64,000 bases of DNA from DATJGS01 sp035494735 (GTDB lineage: Bacteria; Eisenbacteria; RBG-16-71-46). The notes under the pieces were generated by a model. It did not search any database. It saw only the letters and a list, made by a program, of their open reading frames with translations, and was not told the origin of the DNA. The stretch spans positions 182,942 to 246,941 of the forward strand of contig DATJGS010000041.1 in the NCBI GenBank assembly GCA_035494735.1, in the 5' to 3' direction. Below, piece by piece: positions 1 to 8,174 of the stretch (position 1 is its first letter; each line of letters opens with the position of its first letter). A program made the translations under genes and the position numbers.

Positions 1-79
1 CGCCGAACGCGGCGGCGCCATTCATGGCCGCGTCCGCCCGTGTTTGCCGGGCCGCGCGGCCCCGGCCTAGAGTCGGCTC

Positions 80-817
80 ATGTGCACGCTGATCCTGGGT
101 CGCGACGTGCCGGGCCGGCGGCGCGTGGTGCTCGCGGCCAATCGCGACGAGAATCCGGCACGGCCCAGCGACCCGCCGGGCCCGCTCCGGGACGCGCCGC
201 CGCTGGCCGGCGGGCGCGACCGCCTGAGCGGCGGCACGTGGCTCGCGGTGCGCGAGCGGCGCGCGGTCGTGGCCATGCTCAATCGACGGCCGGCGGCGAC
301 CGAGTCGGGGCCGTGGCGTTCGCGCGGCCTGCTCGCGCTCGACGTCGCCGCCCTCGACGAGCCCGACCGCGACGCCGCGCTCGCGCTCGCGCGCCGGCAC
401 GCGTACGCACCGTTCTCGCTGGTCTTCGCGTCGCCCGACGCGTGCTGGCTCGTGGCCCGCGACGCGGGCGGCGAGCCGTTCGCGCGCGACATCGGGCCCG
501 GCTGGCACGTGCTCACGCACACGGATCTCGACGACGCGCGCGAGCCGCGGGCGGCATGGCTCCTCGCGGCGCTCGCCGCGCATCCGCCGGGGACCGCGGA
601 CGACGCCGAGCGCGCGCTCCGCAGCCGGCTCGCGGAGCACGGCGCTCCGGGGAAGAGTCCCGCCGTCTGCCTGCACGAGGGGCGCATGGTGACCGTGTCG
701 TCCTCGCTCGTGTGGCTCGGCCCCGGCGAGGCGCGCTACCTTCACGCGGACGGGCGGCCGTGCACGACGCCGTTCGTCGATCAGACCTCGCTGCTCCGCG
801 GCGAGGCGCAACCCTAG
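80..817 (+). CDS. NRDE (TANGO2-like) family protein
   Basis: A 245-residue cytoplasmic protein of the NRDE/TANGO2 family. The family-defining Asn-Arg-Asp-Glu motif is at residues 21-24, and the conserved Cys follows the initiator Met. TANGO2 homologues have been linked to heme handling and lipid homeostasis in other organisms; the biochemical role in bacteria is not settled, so I assign the family only. The ATG at 80 is chosen because the conserved N-terminus (Met-Cys-Thr) begins there. It is the first gene of a plus-strand cluster, and a dehydrogenase follows after 12 bases. Confidence 0.85.
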   Translation: MCTLILGRDVPGRRRVVLAANRDENPARPSDPPGPLRDAPPLAGGRDRLSGGTWLAVRERRAVVAMLNRRPAATESGPWRSRGLLALDVAALDEPDRDAALALARRHAYAPFSLVFASPDACWLVARDAGGEPFARDIGPGWHVLTHTDLDDAREPRAAWLLAALAAHPPGTADDAERALRSRLAEHGAPGKSPAVCLHEGRMVTVSSSLVWLGPGEARYLHADGRPCTTPFVDQTSLLRGEAQP

Positions 818-829
818 AGGAGGCCGGCG

Positions 830-1555
830 GTGAAACTCGCGCAGCAGGTCGCACTCATCACCGGCGCCAGCCGCGGCCTCGGACTTTCCATCGCCAAGGC
901 GCTCGGCGCCGAAGGCGCCGCGATCGGCTGCGTGGCGCGCGCCGGCGCGGAACTCGACGGCGCGGTGGCCACGCTCCGCGCGGCGGGCATCGACGCGTTC
1001 GCCGCGGCCGCCGACGTGACGTCGGAGGCGGCCGTCGCCGCCGCGACGCGGGCCGTGATCGATCGCGGGAAGCGGCTCGACATCGTCGTGCTGAACGCCG
1101 GCGCGTGGCAGGGCGCACCCCTTCACGAGACGAGCGAGGCGATGTGGGACCTGCTGATCGACCTGAACCTGAAGGGCGCGTTCCTCACGCTCAAGCACAC
1201 CCTGCCGACGCTGCGCGCCCAGCGCCGCGGCACCGTGATCGGCATCGGTTCGATCGGCGGGCTCGTCGGCATGAGCGGCTCGGCCGCGTACGCGGCCAGC
1301 AAATGGGGGCTGCACGGATTGCTGGAGTCGGCGGCGCTCGAAGCGAAGGCCGATCGCGTGCGCGTCAGCCACGTCGCGCCGCACAACATGAATTCGGCCG
1401 GCCGCGCGATCGAGCCCGGCACGCCGGAACGCGATCGCCACCTCGAGACGTCCGAGGTCGCGTCGCTCGTGGCGTGGATCTGCAGCGCGCCGGATCACGT
1501 CGCCGTCGGCACGGCCACGATCTGGCCGCTGGCCGCCGGCATCGCCATGAAGTGA
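830..1555 (+). CDS. SDR family oxidoreductase
   Basis: A 241-residue classical short-chain dehydrogenase/reductase, an NAD(P)-dependent oxidoreductase with a Rossmann fold. The cofactor motif TGASRGLG is at residues 11-18 and the structural NAG motif at 89-91. The catalytic set is Asn113, Ser141, Tyr154 and Lys158 (YAASK). The GTG start at 830 is preceded by the strong site AGAGGAGG at 816-823. The gene sits 12 bases after the NRDE gene, probably in one transcript. The substrate cannot be read from the sequence; FabG-like 3-oxoacyl reductases belong to the same family but nothing here specifies that role. Confidence 0.9.
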   Translation: MKLAQQVALITGASRGLGLSIAKALGAEGAAIGCVARAGAELDGAVATLRAAGIDAFAAAADVTSEAAVAAATRAVIDRGKRLDIVVLNAGAWQGAPLHETSEAMWDLLIDLNLKGAFLTLKHTLPTLRAQRRGTVIGIGSIGGLVGMSGSAAYAASKWGLHGLLESAALEAKADRVRVSHVAPHNMNSAGRAIEPGTPERDRHLETSEVASLVAWICSAPDHVAVGTATIWPLAAGIAMK

Positions 1556-1666
1556 GCGGGCCGTTTCGATTGGCGCGCGGCCGGCCCTCGCCTAAGATGC
1601 CGGGCGACGATCGCCCGCGTGTCACGGGCGAGGGGGCCGGGGCTTTGGCGAAGGGAGGGGTGCGGG

Positions 1667-1858
1667 ATGGACGTGCAGTTCCCCGAGTGCCGCAAGTGCG
1701 AAGACGGCGTATTGCTCCCGCTCAGCGACTACGGCCGCGACGGCGCGCCGATTACCTACAAGGCGTGGGTGTGCAGCAACCCGGCGTGCGGGTTCAACGT
1801 GCGCATCGACAACGGCGAGATCAGCCTGGGCCGCGCGATCGGCCTGTCCTCCAAGTGA
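1667..1858 (+). CDS. small zinc-ribbon protein
   Basis: A 63-residue protein with two cysteine pairs, Cys8-x2-Cys11 and Cys36-x4-Cys41, arranged like a zinc ribbon or rubredoxin-like knuckle. The open frame extends upstream to 1619, but the ATG at 1667 is preferred because it follows the purine-rich ribosome site at 1651-1660 and begins just before the first Cys pair. The function is unknown. The HAD phosphatase gene begins 16 bases downstream, so the two are probably cotranscribed. Such small ribbons may bind nucleic acid or act as protein adaptors; nothing here discriminates. Confidence 0.7.
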   Translation: MDVQFPECRKCEDGVLLPLSDYGRDGAPITYKAWVCSNPACGFNVRIDNGEISLGRAIGLSSK

Positions 1859-1874
1859 CGCCTCCGATCCATCC

Positions 1875-2630
1875 GTGATTCGCGCCATCGTCTTCGATCT
1901 CGACAACACGCTGCTCGATTTCATGCGCATGAAAGGCGACGCGGTCGACGCTGCGATCCTCGGCATGGTCGACGCCGGGCTCGACCTGCCGCGCGAGGAG
2001 ATCCGCGCGCGCATCGACGCCATCTACCAGGAGCGCGGCCTCGAGTTCCAGCAGGTGTTCGACGTGCTGCTCGAGCGGGAATTCGGGCGCATCGACCCGC
2101 GCATCCTCGCGTCGGGCATCGTCGCCTACCGACGCGCCCGCGCGTCCGCGCTGTCGCTGTACCCGCACACCCAGATGGCCATCCTCGAGCTGGTGCGCCG
2201 CGGCATCCGCTTGGGCGTGGTCTCGGACGCGCCGCGCATGCAGGTGTGGCTCCGGCTGTGCGAGGTCCAGCTCCAGCACGACTTCGACGCCGTCGTGACG
2301 TTCGACGACACCGGCGAGCGCAAGCCGGGCGCCGCGCCGTTCCGGGAAGTGCTGCGCCGCCTCGACGTCCCGCCGGCCGAGGCGCTGATGGTCGGCGACT
2401 GGGCGGAGCGCGACGTGGTGGGCGGCAAGGGTCTCGGCATGCTCACCGTGTTCGCGCGCTACGGCGACACGTTCGACACCAAGGAGTCGGGCGCCGACTT
2501 CGACATCGACGACATCATCGAGCTGGTGCGCATCGTCGACCGGCTCAACGGCCGCATCGGAGCGCCGGAGCGCGGGCGCCAGGCGGCCGATCCCCCGACC
2601 ACGCTCGATTCCGGGCGCGGCGGCCACTGA
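1875..2630 (+). CDS. HAD superfamily hydrolase
   Basis: A 251-residue haloacid-dehalogenase-type phosphohydrolase. The nucleophile motif reads FDLDNT with Asp8 and Asp10. Motif II Ser117, motif III Lys150 and the motif IV acidic pair Asp175/Asp180 (GDWAERD) are all present, so the enzyme should be active. An alpha-helical cap lies between residues 20 and 100, as in the subfamily I phosphatases (YjjG, phosphoglycolate phosphatase). The GTG start at 1875 places the motif at the usual distance from the N-terminus. The C-terminal 30 residues are Arg/Gly-rich and probably disordered. The substrate is unknown. Confidence 0.88.
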   Translation: MIRAIVFDLDNTLLDFMRMKGDAVDAAILGMVDAGLDLPREEIRARIDAIYQERGLEFQQVFDVLLEREFGRIDPRILASGIVAYRRARASALSLYPHTQMAILELVRRGIRLGVVSDAPRMQVWLRLCEVQLQHDFDAVVTFDDTGERKPGAAPFREVLRRLDVPPAEALMVGDWAERDVVGGKGLGMLTVFARYGDTFDTKESGADFDIDDIIELVRIVDRLNGRIGAPERGRQAADPPTTLDSGRGGH

Positions 2631-2640
2631 AGGAGGACGC

Positions 2641-2979
2641 ATGTCCGAAGGCAAGGTGAAGGCAGCGAAGGTCAAGATCTACCCGCCCCCGCCCGGCGTC
2701 GCCCCCGATACGCACGTGCACGTCTACGTGTTCGACGCATTCCACAAGACGTTCCTCGCAGGCCGCAGCTTCGACACGCCGGAAAAGGCCGTGTCGTTCC
2801 AGCGCCACGAGCAGGAACGCATCTACGCCGAGCAGGAGGCCGACCCCGAATGGTTCGACCTGCCGTTCCTCTCCGCCGACCCCGACCTCCTCAAGCGCGT
2901 CGAGAGCGACGAGGCGTACAAGACCCAGTTGCTGCGCGACCTCGGCTCCGAGGCCCGGGCGCGGGCGCGCAAGCGCTGA
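2641..2979 (+). CDS. hypothetical protein, 112 aa
   Basis: I do not recognise this family. The protein begins with a Lys-rich segment and a short Pro run (residues 16-20). A beta-prone stretch (THVHVYVFDAF) follows, then a charged helical half rich in Glu and Asp, and an Arg/Ala-rich tail. There is no signal peptide or membrane segment. The ATG follows AGGAGG at 2632-2637, ten bases after the HAD gene, so expression is likely. It may be a small cytoplasmic partner of its neighbours; this is inference from spacing only. Confidence 0.6.
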   Translation: MSEGKVKAAKVKIYPPPPGVAPDTHVHVYVFDAFHKTFLAGRSFDTPEKAVSFQRHEQERIYAEQEADPEWFDLPFLSADPDLLKRVESDEAYKTQLLRDLGSEARARARKR

Positions 2980-2992
2980 GCGGAGGAAGAGC

Positions 2993-3883
2993 GTGCGGGG
3001 GTTCGAGGTGCTCGTCGTGCTGGCGGCCGCGGCGCCGCTCGGCGCACGCGTTCCCGGCACGTCGCTGCGCATGGGCGCGACGCTGGACCAGCTCGACTCC
3101 GCGCTCGGCGCGCGCGGCGCCGACGCGGACGCCCAGGGCCGGGCGTCGCGTAAGACGACCGTGCGGTTCTTCGGCATGACGGGGAACGCGACGCTGACCA
3201 CCGCGGGGGGCGGCCTCGACTTCGTGCACGTCGAACTGCCGCCGCTGTCGGAGCACACGCTCGACTACATCGGCGACCAGATGCGGCGCCTCGGCTATCA
3301 CGGGACGTGCCCGCGCGGCGAGCAGCGCTCGTGCGACTGGTCCGGCGACGTGGCGATGCACCTGGAGACCGCGCGCGACCGCGTCGTGGTCGACGTGCAC
3401 CGCAGCGCTTCCGACCCGACCTCGCCCGTCGCGCGCGACACCGGGCCGCGCGGCGAGACGAAGTCCGATGTGGCGCCGGACTTCGCCCCGTTGGCCGCCG
3501 ACTCGATCCGCGCGGGATCGGGTGCGGCGGCGAGCGCGGCCCCGCTCGCGCCGCCCACTGCCGCCGCCGACGACACGCTGCTCGCGTTGCTTCCGGGCGA
3601 AGCGGCGCCGCCCGGGGCCCGCGTGGCGCACGTGCTGCGTCTGCCCGTCCCGCCCGCTTATCCCGACGCCGCGCGCCGCGCCGGCGTGCAGGGTGTGGTG
3701 CGGCTCGTCGTCGACGTGGACGAGACCGGCATGGTGACCGCGGCGCACGTCGTCAAGAGCATCCGCGAGCTGGATCCCTCGGCGCTGGCCGCGGCGCGCA
3801 CGGCGCACTTCGAGGTCGTGACCCGCGGCGGACGACCGGCGCCGTATCGCGCGCGACTGTCGTTCCGGTTCACCGTCCCGTGA
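2993..3883 (+). CDS. energy transducer TonB family protein
   Basis: A 296-residue protein whose last 80 residues form a TonB C-terminal domain (PxxPxxARRAGVQGVVRLVVDVDETG pattern from about residue 215). TonB couples the inner-membrane proton gradient to outer-membrane receptors. The N-terminus (residues 1-20) is hydrophobic and could be a short anchor or signal peptide. The middle is Ala/Pro-rich, as expected for a periplasm-spanning linker. The GTG start at 2993 follows GGAGGA at 2982-2987. There is no ExbB or ExbD next to it, so it may work with distant partners. The TonB-dependent receptor at 50025 is a possible client. Confidence 0.8.
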   Translation: MRGFEVLVVLAAAAPLGARVPGTSLRMGATLDQLDSALGARGADADAQGRASRKTTVRFFGMTGNATLTTAGGGLDFVHVELPPLSEHTLDYIGDQMRRLGYHGTCPRGEQRSCDWSGDVAMHLETARDRVVVDVHRSASDPTSPVARDTGPRGETKSDVAPDFAPLAADSIRAGSGAAASAAPLAPPTAAADDTLLALLPGEAAPPGARVAHVLRLPVPPAYPDAARRAGVQGVVRLVVDVDETGMVTAAHVVKSIRELDPSALAAARTAHFEVVTRGGRPAPYRARLSFRFTVP

Positions 3884-3885
3884 GC

Positions 3886-5499
3886 ATGCGCCTCGTCACC
3901 GCGGAGGCCATGCGCAAGCTCGATCGCGCGACGATCGAGTCGCATGCCGCCAGCGGCGCGGCTCTGATGGAGCGCGCCGGCCAGGGCGTGGTGCGCGCCA
4001 TGGAACGCCGCTACGGGCCCTTGCTCGCGCTCCGCGTCCTCGTGCTGTGCGGGGGCGGCCACAACGGCGGCGACGGTCTCGTGGCGGCGCGGCACCTGCA
4101 GTCGCGCGGCGCGGTGCCGCGCGTCGCCCTGCTCGCGCCGCGCGACAGGCTCGGGCCCGATCCGCGCGCGCAGCTGGAGGCCCTCGAGGCCGCCGGGGTG
4201 CGGGTCGCGGACGTCGCGTCGGACGACGCGCTGGCCGCGCGGGTGGCCGAGTTCCCGGCGTGGGACTTCGCGCTCGACGCGCTGCTCGGCACCGGCGCCC
4301 ACGGCGCACCCGAAGGGCTGATGCTGTCCGGCGCACGCGCGCTGCTCGCGCTCGCGAACGCCGGAACGCGCGTCGTCGCGGTCGATCTGCCGACCGGCGC
4401 CGACGCGGACACCGGCGCCGTGGCGCCGGTCACGGTGCGCGCGGATCTCACCGTCACGTTCGGCGCCCCCAAGCGCGCGCACCTGCTGTATCCGGCGCGC
4501 GGGCTGACCGGCGCGCTCGAAACCGTGGACATCGGCCTCGTGGCGCCGCCCGCCGGCGATCCCGACTTCGCCGTCGAGCTGGCGGGCTCCACCGCGATGC
4601 ACGCGCTGCTGCCGGTGCGCGATCCGCGCGCGCACAAGGGCCGCACCGGACACGTGCTCGTGATCGGCGGCTCGGCCGGGCTGACCGGCGCGGTGACGCT
4701 GGCCGCGCGCGGCGCGAGTCGCGCGGGCGCCGGCTACGTGCAGGTGCTCGTTCCGGCCGGCCTGCAGAGCGTGCTGGCCACGCAGCTCGTCGAGCAGATG
4801 GCGCTCGGCGCCCCCGAGACCGCGAATGGCGCGCTGTCGCGCCTCGCGCTGCCCGTCGCGCTGGAGCGCGCGCGCGCCGCCGATGTCGTCGTGCTCGGCT
4901 CCGGCCTGTCGCGCGAACGCGAGGCGCTCGAGATGGCGCGCGCGCTGGCGTTCGAGCTGCCGCGCCCGATCGTGCTCGACGCCGACGCGCTGAACGCGTT
5001 CGAAGGCACGGCCGGCCAGCTGCGCCAGGCCGAGGGCCCGCGCGTGCTCACGCCGCACCTGGGCGAGATGGCGCGCCTGACCGGACTGACCGTGGACGCG
5101 CTGGAGGCCGGACGCATCGACCACGCGCGGACGTTCGCGGCGCGCTGGAACGCGGTCGTCGTGCTGAAGGGCGCGCCGACCGTCACCGCGGCGCCCGACG
5201 GCGCGACGACGGTGAACCCGACCGGCAACGCCGGCATGGCCACGGCCGGCGCCGGCGACGTGCTGTCCGGCGTCATCGCCGCGCTCATCGGCCAGGGCCT
5301 CACGCCCTACGACGCGGCGCGCCTGGGCGCCTACGTGCACGGACTGGCCGGCGACCTGCGCGCGGCCGCCCACGGCATGCTCGGCATGGTGGCCGGCGAT
5401 CTCGCCGAGGCGCTGCCGCTCGCGCTCCAGGACCTGGCGCGACGCGGCCCGCGCCGGCCCGGCCCGCACGGCGCCGAGCGCCGCCGCCTGCCGCGCTGA
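3886..5499 (+). CDS. nnr: bifunctional NAD(P)H-hydrate epimerase / ADP-dependent NAD(P)H-hydrate dehydratase
   Basis: A 537-residue two-domain repair enzyme. The N-terminal YjeF domain (about 1-215) epimerises damaged R-NAD(P)HX, and the C-terminal ribokinase-like domain (about 225-537) dehydrates S-NAD(P)HX with ADP. Visible motifs are the nucleotide loop GGGHNGGDG, LPTGADADTG, HKGRTGHVLVIGG and the C-terminal NPTGNAGMATAGAGDVLSG signature. The ATG at 3886 lies two bases after the TonB stop; an in-frame GTG at 3880 overlaps that stop and is an alternative. It is the last gene of the plus-strand cluster and ends before a long hairpin terminator. Confidence 0.93.
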   Translation: MRLVTAEAMRKLDRATIESHAASGAALMERAGQGVVRAMERRYGPLLALRVLVLCGGGHNGGDGLVAARHLQSRGAVPRVALLAPRDRLGPDPRAQLEALEAAGVRVADVASDDALAARVAEFPAWDFALDALLGTGAHGAPEGLMLSGARALLALANAGTRVVAVDLPTGADADTGAVAPVTVRADLTVTFGAPKRAHLLYPARGLTGALETVDIGLVAPPAGDPDFAVELAGSTAMHALLPVRDPRAHKGRTGHVLVIGGSAGLTGAVTLAARGASRAGAGYVQVLVPAGLQSVLATQLVEQMALGAPETANGALSRLALPVALERARAADVVVLGSGLSREREALEMARALAFELPRPIVLDADALNAFEGTAGQLRQAEGPRVLTPHLGEMARLTGLTVDALEAGRIDHARTFAARWNAVVVLKGAPTVTAAPDGATTVNPTGNAGMATAGAGDVLSGVIAALIGQGLTPYDAARLGAYVHGLAGDLRAAAHGMLGMVAGDLAEALPLALQDLARRGPRRPGPHGAERRRLPR

Positions 5500-5553
5500 A
5501 CGGTATCGCGAGCGCCCGCGCCTGACGCGCCGGGCGCCCTCGAGAGACGCCGA

Positions 5554-5586
5554 AGGGGCGCCACCCTGGAACCGGGTGGCGCCCCT
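5554..5586. terminator. bidirectional hairpin terminator between nnr and trxA
   Basis: A perfect 13-bp stem (AGGGGCGCCACCC with its complement at 5574-5586) closes a 7-base loop between two convergent genes. T-rich sequence follows on the plus side (CTTCGTTTCCTTCG). The position and symmetry suit a terminator that works for both transcripts. Confidence 0.85.
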
Positions 5587-5606
5587 CTTCGTTTCCTTCG
5601 CTCGCG

Positions 5607-5930
5607 CTACAGGTGCGGCGTGATCTTCGCGAGCAGCGACGGCTTCGGCACCGCGCCGACGATGCGCTCGACGAGCTGTCCGCCCTTGAACACCATCAGC
5701 GTCGGAATGCTCATCACCTGATACTGAATGGCGATGGCGTCGTTCTCGTCCGTATTGACCTTCACGACCTTGAGCCTGCCCGAATACTCCATCGCGAGCT
5801 GCTCGACGACCGGCGCGATTGCCCGACACGGACCGCACCACGGCGCCCAGAAATCCACCAGCACCGCGGTGCCCGCCTTGAGCACCTCGTCCTCGAACGT
5901 CTCGCTGCTGACCGCGACTGCGTTTCCCAT
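5607..5930 (-). CDS. trxA: thioredoxin
   Basis: A 107-residue thioredoxin, a cytoplasmic disulfide reductase. The active site WCGPC is at residues 31-35, and the cis-Pro loop reads SIPTL, both canonical. The start is set at 5930 because ATG-GGA-AAC begins the standard-length protein and follows GAGGGAG; the open frame upstream codes nothing thioredoxin-like. It is a monocistronic gene flanked by convergent nnr and the divergent rhomboid gene. Thioredoxin reductase is not in the window. Confidence 0.95.
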   Translation of the reverse strand: MGNAVAVSSETFEDEVLKAGTAVLVDFWAPWCGPCRAIAPVVEQLAMEYSGRLKVVKVNTDENDAIAIQYQVMSIPTLMVFKGGQLVERIVGAVPKPSLLAKITPHL

Positions 5931-6105
5931 GGTGACACTCCCTCGAGGCTTCCTAGTATGATCGCAAACCGCTCTTCCGATGACCTGAGGGGCTCGATCG
6001 ATGCGTCCAGCCGTGGGCTCGAAGATAGGAGCGCGTCCAGAACGCGTCAAGGACCGCGCGCGCTAGCGTAGGGCGCGAAACGACCCAAGGAGAGCGCCAC
6101 CTTCG

Positions 6106-6786
6106 ATGTTCCCCCTGCGCGACGAGAATCCCTCCGCCACGCTGCCCTGGATCACCCGCTCGCTGATCGTCATCAATGTGGCGGTGTTCCTGTACGAGCT
6201 GGCGCTCGGGCGTGCGCTCGGCACCTGGATGGCGACGTACGCGCTGATCCCGCTCAGGGTCACGCTCGCGCTCCAGGGCAACGAGCCGTTCCTCGCGCCC
6301 GGGCTCACGTTCATCACGTCCATGTTCCTGCACGGCGGCTGGCTCCATCTGATCGGGAACATGTGGTACCTGTGGATCTTCGGCGACAACGTCGAGGATC
6401 GCCTCGGCCACGTCCGCTATCTCCTGTTCTACCTGGCCGCGGGCCTGGCCGCGGGTGCGCTGCACTCGCTGGTCTCGTACGAATCGCGCGTGCCGACCGT
6501 GGGCGCGAGCGGGGCCATCGCCGGCGTGCTCGGCGCGTACGCGGCCGCCTATCCGCGCGCCCGCGTCGTCACGCTGATTCCGCTGTTCCCGTTCTTCCAG
6601 GTCGTCGCCCTCCCCGCGCTGCTCGTGCTCGGGCTGTGGTTCGGCTTCCAGTTCCTGAGCGGCGCGCTGTCGCTGGCCGGCGCCGGCGGCGGCGTAGCGT
6701 GGTGGGCGCACATCGGCGGCTTCCTGTTCGGCTTTGGCGTGATGCGCGCGGCCATCCGCGTGCAGCGGCCGCGCGGCTGGGTCTAG
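6106..6786 (+). CDS. rhomboid family intramembrane serine protease
   Basis: A 226-residue membrane protease with six or seven predicted membrane segments. The catalytic Ser135 lies in GASGAIAG (133-140), and the catalytic His202 in WWAHIGG. The oxyanion-region motif HGGWLHLIGNMWYL is at 76-89, including Asn85. It should cleave transmembrane segments within the inner membrane; the substrate is unknown. AAGGAGAG at 6087-6094 supports the ATG. It is divergent from trxA and followed by a hairpin. Confidence 0.93.
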   Translation: MFPLRDENPSATLPWITRSLIVINVAVFLYELALGRALGTWMATYALIPLRVTLALQGNEPFLAPGLTFITSMFLHGGWLHLIGNMWYLWIFGDNVEDRLGHVRYLLFYLAAGLAAGALHSLVSYESRVPTVGASGAIAGVLGAYAAAYPRARVVTLIPLFPFFQVVALPALLVLGLWFGFQFLSGALSLAGAGGGVAWWAHIGGFLFGFGVMRAAIRVQRPRGWV

Positions 6787-6788
6787 AG

Positions 6789-6810
6789 GCGCGGGCGACT
6801 TCGCCCGCGC
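6789..6810 (+). terminator. hairpin after the rhomboid gene
   Basis: A 9-bp GC stem (GCGCGGGCG with CGCCCGCGC) and a 4-base loop begin three bases after the rhomboid stop. There is no clear T run, so termination is plausible but not certain. Confidence 0.45.
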
Positions 6811-6950
6811 GCCCGTGCCGGCTCGCGCGTGCGGCCCGGTCTCCCAGGATCGCCGTTTCCGCCGGCTTTTCACGCTTCGGCCGATGGTCTAGCATTCTCG
6901 CCCCACTCCCGCTCCGGCCGGGGAACGGCCTTTCTCCCAAGGAGGACGAC

Positions 6951-8174
6951 GTGCGCAGCGATCTCGACCGTCTGATGCGTGAACGCGGTCTGGCCGGCCT
7001 CGTGGTGCTGGCCCACGACCGCTACAGCCCGGCCATGCATTACGTGATCGGGCAGCGCCTGCACCACGGCGTGTACTTCCGCGGCGCCGATGGACGCGCG
7101 CACCTGATCCACGATCCCATGGAGCGTGACCAGGCCGCGCTCGCCGGGTGCGAGCACTCCGCGTTCTCGCAGCACGGCTTCAACCGTCTCGTCTCCGAGG
7201 AGGGCGCCGCGCCGCGCGCGCTCGGCCGGCTCATCGGCCAGACCTGCGCGACGCTGGGCATCAGCGGCCCGATCGCACTGTACGGCGACACGTCGCTGGG
7301 CGCCGGCTACCAGATCGTCGAGCGCGCGCTGCAGATCCACAACGCGCTGAGCGTGGATCGCACGATGCCCGACCTGCTGGCCGAGGCGCGCACCACGAAG
7401 GACGCGGACGAGATCGCGGCCATCCGCAACGCGGCGCGCGGCACCGTGGCCGCGATCGAGCGCGTGCGCGAGTACCTCTCGCGGTTGAAGAAGAAGGGCG
7501 ACACGTTCGTGAACGGCGGCTCGGGTCCGGCCACGCTCGGCGACGTGCGGCGCCTGATCCAGGCGGTGTTCCTCGAGCACGGCCTCGGCGAGGACGGCGA
7601 GAGCATCGTGTCGCAGGGCCGCGACGCGGGCGTCCCGCACAATCGCGGCAACGATCGCGAGCCGCTGCGCGCCGGCGCGCCGCTCCTGATCGACATCTTC
7701 CCGGGCGAGGCGGGCGGCGGCTACCACAGCGACCTGACGCGCACGTTCTGCCTCGGCGCGCCGCCCCAGCCGCTCGCCAAGCTGTACGACGACGTGAACG
7801 ACGCGTTCCGCCTGGCGATGGGCAAGCTCCAGGTCGGCGGCCTGTGCCGCAGTTATCAGGAGGACGTGTGCACGTTGTTCGAGCAGCGCGGCCACGCCAC
7901 GCTGCGCACGAACGAAGGCGCCGAAGAAGGCTACGTGCACGGGCTCGGCCACGGCGTCGGGCTGGCGGTGCACGAGGCGCCGCGCCTGGGCGGACCGCCC
8001 AGCAACACGCAGACGCTGACTCCGGGCATGGTGATCACGGTCGAGCCCGGGCTCTACTACCCGTCGCGCGGGCTCGGCGTGCGCATCGAGGATCTCGTGC
8101 TCGTGCGCGAGGACGGCTCGTTCGAGAACCTGACGCCCGCGCCGTACGACCTCGTGATCGAGCCTCGCGGTTGA
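6951..8174 (+). CDS. M24 family metallopeptidase (Xaa-Pro aminopeptidase type)
   Basis: A 407-residue pita-bread peptidase. An N-terminal creatinase-like domain (about 1-150) precedes the catalytic domain. The metal ligands are visible: Asp in LLIDIFPG, Asp in YHSDLTRTF, His in the GHGVGLAVHE region, and Glu in ITVEPGLY and VRIEDLVLV. The GTG at 6951 follows AAGGAGG at 6940-6946, and the product starts at the usual point; upstream in-frame sequence belongs to the rhomboid region. It should remove N-terminal residues from peptides with proline at position 2. It overlaps hflX by four bases. Confidence 0.9.
   Translation: MRSDLDRLMRERGLAGLVVLAHDRYSPAMHYVIGQRLHHGVYFRGADGRAHLIHDPMERDQAALAGCEHSAFSQHGFNRLVSEEGAAPRALGRLIGQTCATLGISGPIALYGDTSLGAGYQIVERALQIHNALSVDRTMPDLLAEARTTKDADEIAAIRNAARGTVAAIERVREYLSRLKKKGDTFVNGGSGPATLGDVRRLIQAVFLEHGLGEDGESIVSQGRDAGVPHNRGNDREPLRAGAPLLIDIFPGEAGGGYHSDLTRTFCLGAPPQPLAKLYDDVNDAFRLAMGKLQVGGLCRSYQEDVCTLFEQRGHATLRTNEGAEEGYVHGLGHGVGLAVHEAPRLGGPPSNTQTLTPGMVITVEPGLYYPSRGLGVRIEDLVLVREDGSFENLTPAPYDLVIEPRG

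Noticed and set aside
40..1878. A 612-codon plus-strand open frame spanning the NRDE and SDR genes.
   Set aside because: Its translation is Arg/Ala/Gly-rich and lies out of frame with two genes that have clear motifs; it is a high-GC shadow.
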